This document shows, piece by piece, positions 23,569 through 31,509 of a stretch of 35,041 nt of DNA (its first letter is position 1; each line of letters begins with the position of its first letter). The DNA is taken from NCBI GenBank assembly GCA_018674495.1, contig JABHAA010000110.1, forward strand, positions 1 to 35,041. Direction: 5' to 3'. The position numbers and the translations under genes are program-made. Source of the DNA: Rhodospirillaceae bacterium. Its GTDB lineage: Bacteria; Pseudomonadota; Alphaproteobacteria; Rhodospirillales; UBA2165. The notes below the pieces were generated by a model, which was not told the origin of the DNA, made no database searches, and was given only the letters and a program-made list of their open reading frames with translations.

Positions 23569-24594
23569 CTACACGGAATCTCCAAACATTGTAGACACTT
23601 TGGCGACCACTTGATCGACACTCGGTACCATCAAGGATTCCAAAGATGGGCTATAAGGCACCGGAATATCTGGTGCTGCCAGGCGCATCACAGGTGCATC
23701 AAGATAGTCGAAAACCAACTCGCCGATGGTCGCGGCAATTTCGCCGGTGATACCAAATGATTTGTAGCCGCCGTCCAATACGATTGCTCTTCCAGTTTTA
23801 CGCACAGAGGAGACAATTGTTTCGACATCGAGCGGTGCTAGTGTCCGTAAATCAACAACTTCTGTGCTAATATTCTTCTCTTCGAGAAGTATTTCAGCTG
23901 CTGCCAAAGCCGTATGCACCGCGCGGGAAATTGCAAAAATCGTAACCTCTACGCCTTTCCGTTTCACCGCGGCCGAAGCCAATGGAATAATTTTCTCACC
24001 AGTTGGTACATGTTCTTTCAAATTGTAGGTCATCCGATCTTCCATGAAGATAACCGGGTTATTGTCCCTGACAGCGGCCTTAAATAAACCTTTGGCATCG
24101 GCGGCAGAACTTGGCATTACCACTTTCAATCCCGGTATATGGGCGAGCCAAGAATGGAGGCTTTGGGAATGTTGTGGGCCGAGACTACCGCCGATACCAA
24201 TGCCGGTGCGCAGCACCAGCGGCACATTGAAGCCACCGGCTGACATATAGTGAACTTTGGCTGCTTGGTTGACTAATTGGTCCATGACCAGAGTGAGGAA
24301 ATCACCAAACATCACTTCGACAATGGGCCTGGAACCGGCCATCGCTGCGCCAACAGAAAGACCAAAAATCGCAGATTCTGAGATCGGTGTATCAATGACG
24401 CGATCCGCGCCAAAGGTTTCAAACAATCCTTCGGTTTGCTTAAAAACCCCACCGGCCGCACCAACATCCTCACCAATCAGGACGACATTTTCATCACATT
24501 TCATTTCCTCAAACATCGCCTCAAGGACGGCAGCTTTGAGAGTGATGTTCCTATCAGATTGTATATTCGCACTAGAATCAGGGGGCATAAACAT
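23569..24594 (-). CDS. 2-oxoacid dehydrogenase-type E1 beta subunit (first pair)
   Basis: 341 residues. The E1 beta marks are the Glu in PISESAIFGLSVGAAMAG (about residue 63), the catalytic-loop GPQHSQSLHSW (about 137-147), the VVDLRTLAPLDVET segment and a C-terminal transketolase-C domain ending in IPVPYSPSLES. It is 17 residues longer than the second beta subunit, mostly at the N-terminus. Its ATG 24594 lies inside the end of the alpha gene, a 17-bp overlap, so the two subunits are translationally coupled and very likely form one heterotetramer. Confidence 0.88.
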   Translation of the reverse strand: MFMPPDSSANIQSDRNITLKAAVLEAMFEEMKCDENVVLIGEDVGAAGGVFKQTEGLFETFGADRVIDTPISESAIFGLSVGAAMAGSRPIVEVMFGDFLTLVMDQLVNQAAKVHYMSAGGFNVPLVLRTGIGIGGSLGPQHSQSLHSWLAHIPGLKVVMPSSAADAKGLFKAAVRDNNPVIFMEDRMTYNLKEHVPTGEKIIPLASAAVKRKGVEVTIFAISRAVHTALAAAEILLEEKNISTEVVDLRTLAPLDVETIVSSVRKTGRAIVLDGGYKSFGITGEIAATIGELVFDYLDAPVMRLAAPDIPVPYSPSLESLMVPSVDQVVAKVSTMFGDSV

Positions 24595-25546
24595 GTCTCG
24601 CTAAATCATCCGCACCAGGTACAGGCATTTTTTTAGCCACTTTGGCCGCAGCAACAACTGTCGAATTGATTTCTTCGTCCATTTTTTTCAAATCATTCTT
24701 GGTAGCTAATTTCATTTTCACCATCAACTTTGCCATTTTTTGAATGGGATCACGGGCCTCCCAGAGTTGACGTTCTTTTTCATCCTTATATTCCTGCTTA
24801 TCACCTACAGAGTGGCCTGAATATCGATAGGTATCGAAGATTAAAAAACTCGGACCTTTTCCCTTGCGTGCCCGCTCGACGGCCTTCGATACGGCGTCAT
24901 AGACAACCAAAACATCCATGCCATCATATTTGTCTGCGGGGATATCAAAAGCAGCGCCGCGTTTGGTATAAGGTCGACCAGCGGTAACGTCGTCGATCTC
25001 GGTGAACTCACCATAGCCATTATTCTCGCAAACAAACACCACCGGCAGTGACCACAACGCAGCCATGTTTAAAGATTCAAACAAAATGCCCTGGTTGAGC
25101 ACGCCGTCACCGAAAAAACTGATAGCTACTTGCCCGGTGCCTCGTAATTTTGCGGACAAAGCCGCTCCTGTCGCCAGCGGCACAGAGCCACCGACAATGC
25201 CATTTGTGCCAAGATTTCCTGTTTCCGGATCATGGATATGCATAGACCCGCCTCGGCCCAGACTATAGCCCGGGCGCCTACCAATAATTTCAGCAAACAG
25301 CCGGGTAATGTCACTTCCCTTGGCGATGCAGTGGCCGTGACCGCGGTGATGACTGGCAATGTAGTCATCTTTGTCCAAAGTCGCGCATGTACCGACACCA
25401 ACGGCTTCCTGGCCCGAATAGAGATGCACTAACCCAGGCGCCAATCCGGCGCTAAACATCTTGCGCACCTCTTCCTCAAAGGCCCGAATGGTGACCATGT
25501 CTTTATACAGTTTGATCGATTGTGGCCTATTCAATTTAGCCGTCAT
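24578..25546 (-). CDS. 2-oxoacid dehydrogenase-type E1 alpha subunit (first pair)
   Basis: 322 residues, a canonical E1 alpha subunit of the pyruvate/acetoin dehydrogenase type. It has YSGQEAVGVG and SHHRGHGHCIAKG near the N-terminus, the TPP site GDGVLNQG...ENNGYG (about 146-181) and the intact TPP/phosphorylation loop YRYSGHSVGD (about 242-251). ATG 25546 is chosen over GTG 25552 because the GAGGGG Shine-Dalgarno sits about 5 bp before it. Family members decarboxylate a 2-oxoacid or cleave acetoin onto TPP in the cytoplasm. It begins 30 bp after hyuB. Confidence 0.88.
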   Translation of the reverse strand: MTAKLNRPQSIKLYKDMVTIRAFEEEVRKMFSAGLAPGLVHLYSGQEAVGVGTCATLDKDDYIASHHRGHGHCIAKGSDITRLFAEIIGRRPGYSLGRGGSMHIHDPETGNLGTNGIVGGSVPLATGAALSAKLRGTGQVAISFFGDGVLNQGILFESLNMAALWSLPVVFVCENNGYGEFTEIDDVTAGRPYTKRGAAFDIPADKYDGMDVLVVYDAVSKAVERARKGKGPSFLIFDTYRYSGHSVGDKQEYKDEKERQLWEARDPIQKMAKLMVKMKLATKNDLKKMDEEINSTVVAAAKVAKKMPVPGADDLARHVYAP

Positions 25547-25576
25547 GGCCACCCCTCATCTGTCGATAAATCTGCA

Positions 25577-27325
25577 TTAGGCGGCTCTTAATTTCTCGGT
25601 TTTGCTTTCATCTATTGTCAACGTTTTTTGATCGATCTCGACCTTATAAATCTCACGGGCGGCTTTGATGGAAACCAATTCATTAATGACATCTTCCAGC
25701 ACCATTTCAGGATCACGGTCAGCCGGAACGCCAACACCACCGCCACCGGAGGATTGCTTGATAATAATATCGCCTTCTTTGACATCCACCATACGGTGCG
25801 GTTTTACTCTAATGCGTTCATCACCGCGGTCGATATAGGTCCTACACACCGGCGAAGGATTACCGCCTTGCGCGCCAAAACCTTGGACCACGTCACCGTC
25901 CGAGCTGCCGGTTGCCATCTGGCCGTCACTGCCCTCATTGACAGCTTCCCAGTGAATGCCGGGGCCGCCGCGCCACTGGCCTTCGCCTGTGAAGTCTTCG
26001 ACCATTTCATATTTTAGAATGCGCCACGGGAGACGGGCTTCCATTTCTTCCATATCACCCCGATTAATCGCGCCCATAGCGGTAAGCGAGGTAACCCCCT
26101 GGTAGCCATCATAACCCCAAACTGCACCTGCACTGCCATCGTAATCGAAGGAAGTCCGCACATAGCGCTCGCCGGTTCGAGGATCGACACCAAAGGTATA
26201 ATCGCCGCGGTGTTTACCCCAAGCAGCTATGGAACGTTCAGGCCGGGCTTTGGAAAGCGCATCCAGCACGGCTTCCATAATCTGATTGCCCATATTGACC
26301 GGCGAGGCACCGACGGTTGCCGGGTACTCACAATTCACCACCGAGCCCAAAGGCGCCTTAATTTCAATCGCCCGCATCGTGCCCGCGTTATGATAGTCGG
26401 CCAGCGCTGGATCAAACGTCATAATAGCTGCACCACTGGCGCAGCCATAAGTCGCTGCATAAACACAGTTTACAAAGCCGGTGCGCTGGGCATCGCTGCC
26501 CTCAAAATCGATCGTCATTTGATCACCATCGATCGTGACTTTGACGCGGATCCAGACATGCTCATCTAGTGTTGTGCCATCATCGTCTGTGGCAGCTTCA
26601 GCGGTGTATTCACCGTCCGGAATTTTAGCGATTTCAGCGCGCACAGCTTTTTCAGTACGGTCGAACATTTCATCGACACAAGCCAACACGGTATCGCGGC
26701 CAAAGTTATCCAACAGATCAACAATGCGATCCTCGCATACTTTGGTAGAAGCGATCATGGCATAGTTGTCGATCTTAACGCCCTCTGAAAAACGGACATT
26801 GTTCCAAATAAGCTCTAATATCTCGGTTTGCTCGACACCAGCTTTGACGACACGGGTCGGCGGAATACAAATGCCTTCGGCGTGAATATCATGACCGTTC
26901 GGGAAATAGCCACCCGGAAAGGAACCACCGGTGTCCTGTTGATGGGCCCGGGTCATGGTGAAGAACAACAATTCACCTTCATAAAAGATCGGCCGGAAAA
27001 AAGCCCAGTCTGGTAGGTGGTTGGCATGACCGCCGTGATATGGATCATTCGATAAAAACACATCACCAGGTTCCATATCATCAGGGTATTTTTTGACCAA
27101 ATCTCGGACGGGAAACTCGCCACCTAGAAATTGCACCGGCAGGCCAACTGGCACTGCAATGGTTGAGCCATCTGCCCCCCAGAGCCCGCAGGAGACATCA
27201 TGCAGCTGGCTGATTAACATGTTCTGGCAGGTGCGGTCGATAATGTAGCGCATCTCCTTGGTCGCCGTTTGCATTGAATGCCAAACCGTGGAAATTGTGG
27301 TGGGATCAATTTTTACATCACGCAT
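25577..27325 (-). CDS. hyuB: hydantoinase B / acetone carboxylase alpha-type protein
   Basis: 582 residues, full length for HyuB (N-methylhydantoinase subunit B, related to 5-oxoprolinase and to acetone/acetophenone carboxylase subunits). Recognisable parts are an N-terminal SQLHDVSCGLWG-like stretch, the metal-site region SNDPYHGGHANHLPD (about 92-106), RAHQQDTGGSFPGG, and the C-terminal QSSGGGGVGVPADRDP (about 526-541). With HyuA it would open a cyclic amide or carboxylate-activate a ketone using ATP. Its ATG overlaps the hyuA stop by 8 bp (ATGCGTGA) and AGGAG is 8 bp upstream. Confidence 0.88.
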   Translation of the reverse strand: MRDVKIDPTTISTVWHSMQTATKEMRYIIDRTCQNMLISQLHDVSCGLWGADGSTIAVPVGLPVQFLGGEFPVRDLVKKYPDDMEPGDVFLSNDPYHGGHANHLPDWAFFRPIFYEGELLFFTMTRAHQQDTGGSFPGGYFPNGHDIHAEGICIPPTRVVKAGVEQTEILELIWNNVRFSEGVKIDNYAMIASTKVCEDRIVDLLDNFGRDTVLACVDEMFDRTEKAVRAEIAKIPDGEYTAEAATDDDGTTLDEHVWIRVKVTIDGDQMTIDFEGSDAQRTGFVNCVYAATYGCASGAAIMTFDPALADYHNAGTMRAIEIKAPLGSVVNCEYPATVGASPVNMGNQIMEAVLDALSKARPERSIAAWGKHRGDYTFGVDPRTGERYVRTSFDYDGSAGAVWGYDGYQGVTSLTAMGAINRGDMEEMEARLPWRILKYEMVEDFTGEGQWRGGPGIHWEAVNEGSDGQMATGSSDGDVVQGFGAQGGNPSPVCRTYIDRGDERIRVKPHRMVDVKEGDIIIKQSSGGGGVGVPADRDPEMVLEDVINELVSIKAAREIYKVEIDQKTLTIDESKTEKLRAA

Positions 27326-29450
27326 TTATTTTCTCCTGACGTCCTTGTGCTGGATTTTCAGCCGTCACTTTTTTGGCGACTTTCCGAGTTAGAACATAAT
27401 TTTTATTAGCATTAACCAGACAGTTATAGTTTTCTGGAATAACAACGGTTGTTGTGGTTTCCTCAATAATTGCGGGTCCAGTAATTTCGTTATCGGCAGC
27501 AAGCTTGCTACCGTCATAGACTTGGACATCAACAAACCCATCTCCGAAATAGCACGGACGTACCGATTTTTTAGCCGCAGTGGCATCGGCCCCGCCGCTT
27601 GGAATTTCAGGTAATTTGAAAGGTGCATTTGGTGTCGTTGCCTTAACCCGAAGGGTTAGCAATTCAACGCCCTTCCATGGCATTGAGAAAGTGAATAGGT
27701 CAAAATGTTTTTCACTGAAGCCTTCCGTCGCCTTCGCCAAACTGTCGGCGGAGAATTCACCGCCTTCGACATCTACTTCAACTTCGTGGAACTGGCCGAT
27801 ATAGCGCATATCAATGGTGCGGCGGAATTTAACCAGGGATTTATCGACCCCAATTTTATCGAATGCAGCAAAAGCCTCATCTTCCATTTCTTGATACAAC
27901 GCACCAATATCCTTGGGCTCGGCAGCGTCAACCCGGCGCACATGGGAGCGCGCATAATCTTCACCAATATCCATCGCATACATGCCAAACGCGCTATAGA
28001 GCGAGGCGACATGAGGAATAATGACGGAAGGAATGTTAAGTCGGTCAGCAATAAAGCCGGCATGAACGGGCCCACCACCACCACCTGCAATCATAGTAGC
28101 TTGGCGAACATCGTATCCACGCTTAGTTGAAACCTTGATAATTTCATCCGCCATCGACATGTTGGCGAGCGTAAATATCGAGTGTGCGGCTTCGATAACA
28201 TCCATTTCTAAGGTCGTTGCAACCTTTTGGACGGCATTTTTGGAACGCTCGACATCAAGGCTCATGTCACCGCCCAAGAAGAAATCAGGTGACAACAATC
28301 CCATGAGTAGATTTGCATCGGTTACGGTTGGCTCCTCGCCTTTGCCAAAACACGCAGGCCCAGGATCTGCGCCCGCACTTTCAGGTCCAACTCGTAACAA
28401 TCCAAGCGAATCAATGCTTGCGATACTGCCGCCACCAGTGCCGACACTTTCAATATCAACCATGCGGATGGCAACCCGCTGATCCGCCACCCAGCTATCA
28501 CTGGTGGTTGGTATTTCGCCTTTGCGCACCAAGCCAACATCAAAACTTGTGCCGCCCATATCAACGGACAGCAGTTGATCTTTGCCTTCGATCTCGCCCA
28601 AGAACTTAGCGCCGGATGGTGCCGCGGCAGGACCTGAATGCAGGAAGTAGACTGCGCGGTCGATACATTGATCAACTGACTGGACCAAACCATTTGCCAG
28701 CATCATCAACAAGGAACCATCGAAGCCCGAACTTTTTAATCGCTCTTCCAGACGCCGGAGATAGTTAGCGACAGCCGGGCCGACATAGGCGCCAACCGCC
28801 GTCGTATTAAAACGTTCAAACTCCCGCCACACATGAATGGTTTCATGCGAGGTTGTGACATACATGTCAGGCGCGACATTCTTAACAATCTCTGCTGCCC
28901 GTCTCTCGTTGGTAGGATTAGCATAAGAATGCAAGAAACAAACTGCTGCAGCTTCAACACCATCAGCTTGGAGCTTTTCCACCGCCGCTGCGGTTGCATC
29001 ATCGTCCAACGGCTCCAAAATCTCACCGGTGTACAGTGTTCTTTCCGGTACGCCCAATCGCCGAGAACGTGGGATCAAGGGTCTGTTTGGTGGAATAAAC
29101 ACATTAAAAAGAGAAATATGGAGCGGCTTAATCGCCCGGCGGATTTCCAAAAAATCACGAAAATTTTGCGTTGTCAGCATACCGGTCTTGGCACCCTTGC
29201 CGGTTAGCAAAACATTGGTTGCCAAGGTTGTGCCATGAATAAGTACGCTGATGGAGCCGAGAAATTCTTCAACCGTCTCACCGAATTCTTTCGCCGCTTT
29301 GGCAACGCCGTTCATAAAACCATCTGAAGGATCGTTGGGGGTGGTGGGTGATTTGACCAATGAAAATTGGCCGGTCACTTCATCAAGGACAAGACAGTCA
29401 GTGAATGTACCGCCGATATCTACACATAAACGCTTTGGATTTGGTGCCAT
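27318..29450 (-). CDS. hyuA: hydantoinase A / acetone carboxylase beta-type ATPase subunit
   Basis: 710 residues of the HyuA/OplA-N family with an ASKHA (actin/hexokinase-like) ATP-binding fold. The phosphate loops are CVDIGGTFTDCLV (9-21) and SVDMGGTSFDVGLV (about 290-303), followed by VGTGGGSIA and the C-terminal GGGGGPVHAG (about 451-460). The length is typical. It supplies ATP-dependent activation for the HyuB reaction. It is the first structural gene after the divergent-looking operator region; GAGG stands 9 bp before ATG 29450. The substrate class (hydantoin, oxoproline, ketone or other cyclic amide) cannot be decided from sequence alone. Confidence 0.88.
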   Translation of the reverse strand: MAPNPKRLCVDIGGTFTDCLVLDEVTGQFSLVKSPTTPNDPSDGFMNGVAKAAKEFGETVEEFLGSISVLIHGTTLATNVLLTGKGAKTGMLTTQNFRDFLEIRRAIKPLHISLFNVFIPPNRPLIPRSRRLGVPERTLYTGEILEPLDDDATAAAVEKLQADGVEAAAVCFLHSYANPTNERRAAEIVKNVAPDMYVTTSHETIHVWREFERFNTTAVGAYVGPAVANYLRRLEERLKSSGFDGSLLMMLANGLVQSVDQCIDRAVYFLHSGPAAAPSGAKFLGEIEGKDQLLSVDMGGTSFDVGLVRKGEIPTTSDSWVADQRVAIRMVDIESVGTGGGSIASIDSLGLLRVGPESAGADPGPACFGKGEEPTVTDANLLMGLLSPDFFLGGDMSLDVERSKNAVQKVATTLEMDVIEAAHSIFTLANMSMADEIIKVSTKRGYDVRQATMIAGGGGGPVHAGFIADRLNIPSVIIPHVASLYSAFGMYAMDIGEDYARSHVRRVDAAEPKDIGALYQEMEDEAFAAFDKIGVDKSLVKFRRTIDMRYIGQFHEVEVDVEGGEFSADSLAKATEGFSEKHFDLFTFSMPWKGVELLTLRVKATTPNAPFKLPEIPSGGADATAAKKSVRPCYFGDGFVDVQVYDGSKLAADNEITGPAIIEETTTTVVIPENYNCLVNANKNYVLTRKVAKKVTAENPAQGRQEKINA

Positions 29451-29502
29451 AATTCATACCTCTATTTTGATCTAGAGATATTATTATACTAAATATTATT
29501 TA

Positions 29503-29512
29503 TTGTATACAA
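29503..29512. promoter_or_regulatory. palindrome TTGTATACAA, probable GntR operator
   Basis: A perfect 10-bp palindrome in the 86-bp gap between the GntR gene end and hyuA, 53 bp upstream of the hyuA ATG. The GTATAC core is common in operators of FCD-type GntR regulators. A partial copy (CTTGTATAAT, 30278-30287) lies upstream of the regulator gene itself, suggesting autoregulation. Confidence 0.5.
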
Positions 29513-29536
29513 AAAACTTTTTAATTATTCACTTTA

Positions 29537-30208
29537 TTATGTTTTAGATGCTAGATCTGGAAATTTTCGATTCAGCGCTGAAATAAAATCAGAAATACCG
29601 TCGGCACGAATACTGGAATGCTCCTTGAAAGACACTTCTGCTGCATCTGATTCTCGGCCTAAAATCATCTCAACGATACGGGTATGCTCTTGGTACGGAA
29701 TAGAAATCTGATTTGGCTCTTCCATATAGACGCGTCGGTAAGGCATCATCCGGTTACGAATGGAGAGAGCTTCCTGCTCAAGAAAAGTGTTATGGCTACC
29801 GGCATATATTAGCTGATGAAATTTCAAATCCATCAAATAATACTTGGGCCAATCATTAGTATCGACCAAATCTGCCATTTTTAAATGAAGGTTTTCTAGG
29901 GTTTCACGTTCCTCCTCAGACATCCGGCGCGCTGACAAGCCGGCGCATAATCCTTCAAGTACAGCCAACACCTCATACATGTCAAAAATTTGCTGGATTG
30001 AAAATGTCGCGACAATGGCACTGCGCCTGGGACGCGTTTCGACCAAGCCGTTGGCCGCCAATTCTGCGATGGCTTCACGAATTGGCGTTCTCGAAACATC
30101 GAACCGCTTGGCAAGTTTAACTTCATCCAGTTTTTCACCTGGCTCCAAATTACCCGCAAGAATTTCCAACTCGAGCAATTTACTTACCTTCACGGCCTGT
30201 TTTTCCAA
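29537..30208 (-). CDS. GntR family transcriptional regulator (FadR/FCD subfamily)
   Basis: 223 residues. A winged helix-turn-helix (about 8-70; FDVSRTPIREAIAELAANGLVETRPRRSAIV region) is followed by an all-helical FCD ligand domain (about 75-215). FCD metal/ligand His residues are visible in DLKFHQLIY, YQEHTRIV and FKEHSSI. Such regulators respond to small organic acids and usually repress the neighbouring catabolic operon. The start is TTG 30208, because GGAG lies 7 bp before it and conserved sequence begins here; no ATG fits. It is upstream of and in the same direction as the hyu-E1 genes. Confidence 0.87.
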   Translation of the reverse strand: MEKQAVKVSKLLELEILAGNLEPGEKLDEVKLAKRFDVSRTPIREAIAELAANGLVETRPRRSAIVATFSIQQIFDMYEVLAVLEGLCAGLSARRMSEEERETLENLHLKMADLVDTNDWPKYYLMDLKFHQLIYAGSHNTFLEQEALSIRNRMMPYRRVYMEEPNQISIPYQEHTRIVEMILGRESDAAEVSFKEHSSIRADGISDFISALNRKFPDLASKT

Positions 30209-30666
30209 ACCTTGTCTCCAATCATTAATATTTCAAATAAGTCAAATACTTGCGATATATATACACTAGTTTTATATCTTGTATAATATAAACGTGATTT
30301 TGTTTAAAATATTGGCGTTACGGGCAGGAATTCATAGTAGGGTACCTCTTTAGATGGCATTGTTGTAGCACCCGATTCCGAGCTAGGCGTAGCTGCATGT
30401 GCCCAGCTTACCAATTTAACGCAAATCTAACTGCCCCGATGGCCACAGTGCGATATTTAATGAACGTCGTTCGTTAAAATGTCATGCCAATTAGAGAATG
30501 AAGCTATAATTTGAGAATAAAAATAAAATATTTTGTGAAAAATTTTGATTACAAAATTGGAAATTAAAATTAGGGACTATTCACCGGTTTTCCTCGAAAA
30601 TTGCAATGATTTAATTTGACTGTCTATGGCCAGCCTCCAATATCCAAAGACCCACTTTTATATGAC
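30209..30666. other. AT-rich intergenic region between regulator and molybdoenzyme genes
   Basis: About 460 bp without a convincing gene. It contains the GntR promoter region (AT-rich, 30240-30300), the partial operator CTTGTATAAT, a near-palindrome at 30457-30477 and an A/T hairpin AATTTTG-ATTA-CAAAATT (30541-30558) that may mark the end of the molybdoenzyme transcript. Confidence 0.5.
30457..30477. repeat. inverted repeat TTAATGAAC-GTC-GTTCGTTAA
   Basis: Nine-base arms with one mismatch (a G-T pair if transcribed) around a 3-bp centre. The size and symmetry resemble operators of TetR-type regulators, but no such gene is nearby. Confidence 0.35.
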
Positions 30667-31509
30667 TTAAATATCCAACTCTAAAACCAAACTTTCGTTT
30701 TTAACATCGACATCCACGATTTTTTGAGAGATATCATTGCACATTAGGTTTAATTGGTAGGCTCCGCTATTTCTGTCAATTCCATCGAATTTAAACTCTC
30801 CGAACTCGTCGGTCACGCTTTCGGCTACCGGCGACCCAGATTGTGACAGTGAGACATGAATATCAGCCGCACACTCTGTTCGGCCGTTAGAAACTTTCTC
30901 AAGGGTACCTGCTATCAAAACTTTGGTAAGCGATTTAAGGCTTTTATAGTATATGCGCGGTTGAGTTTCTAGTTCCGGTTTTAATGTTTCCAACTCCTCA
31001 TCTTTGACAATTTGAGACATCTCTAAATCAGATACTTTCACGGATTTAAGAGCGCCTGTTGGGCAGACATTTACGCAGCGTGGTTCTTTCCATCCTTCAT
31101 CAAGCAAATGGGCATCAAAATTCCAATGCTGTGGAACTTCTTCAATTTCATTCCACCATATAGCCCCATAAGGGCAAGCATCCACGAGATGTTTCTGACC
31201 TTTGGCAGCCTTTGGATCGATTACGACAATACCGTCCGATCGTTTATGAACTGCATTGTTCTCTGCCGCCTCAACACAAGGTGCATCATCACAATGATTG
31301 CACATTGTTGGAACAAATGAGACATCAACAATTGGGAATTTACCGCGCTCAGCCCTCAGAATATTAATCCAACGATGGCCATGTTTTGGCATTGGCGCAG
31401 TATACCCAGGATGCTCCATTTCTGCATATTCGTCTTGAACAGCCAATGCGCAGTTGTAGCAATTGATGCACTCATCAACATCCACAATAAGATTCCATTT
31501 GTTACTCAT
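30667..31509 (-). CDS. transhydroxylase beta-type Fe-S electron-transfer subunit (one cluster lost)
   Basis: 280 residues. An N-terminal ferredoxin-like domain (1-160) is followed by a C-terminal Ig/transthyretin-like domain (about 195-280, with [12 protein letters not shown]). This is the layout of BthL, the small subunit of pyrogallol-phloroglucinol transhydroxylase; [13 protein letters not shown] also matches that family. Cluster Cys present are 14, 17, 20, 70, 73, 78, 112, 145 and 149. The positions that normally hold a fourth Cys in motif I (Val24) and the CxxC pair (Trp129, Asp132) are changed, so only two [4Fe-4S] clusters can form in the canonical way. No Tat or Sec signal is seen. 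It overlaps the large-subunit gene by 8 bp and would pass electrons to or from it. Confidence 0.85.
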   Translation of the reverse strand: MSNKWNLIVDVDECINCYNCALAVQDEYAEMEHPGYTAPMPKHGHRWINILRAERGKFPIVDVSFVPTMCNHCDDAPCVEAAENNAVHKRSDGIVVIDPKAAKGQKHLVDACPYGAIWWNEIEEVPQHWNFDAHLLDEGWKEPRCVNVCPTGALKSVKVSDLEMSQIVKDEELETLKPELETQPRIYYKSLKSLTKVLIAGTLEKVSNGRTECAADIHVSLSQSGSPVAESVTDEFGEFKFDGIDRNSGAYQLNLMCNDISQKIVDVDVKNESLVLELDI

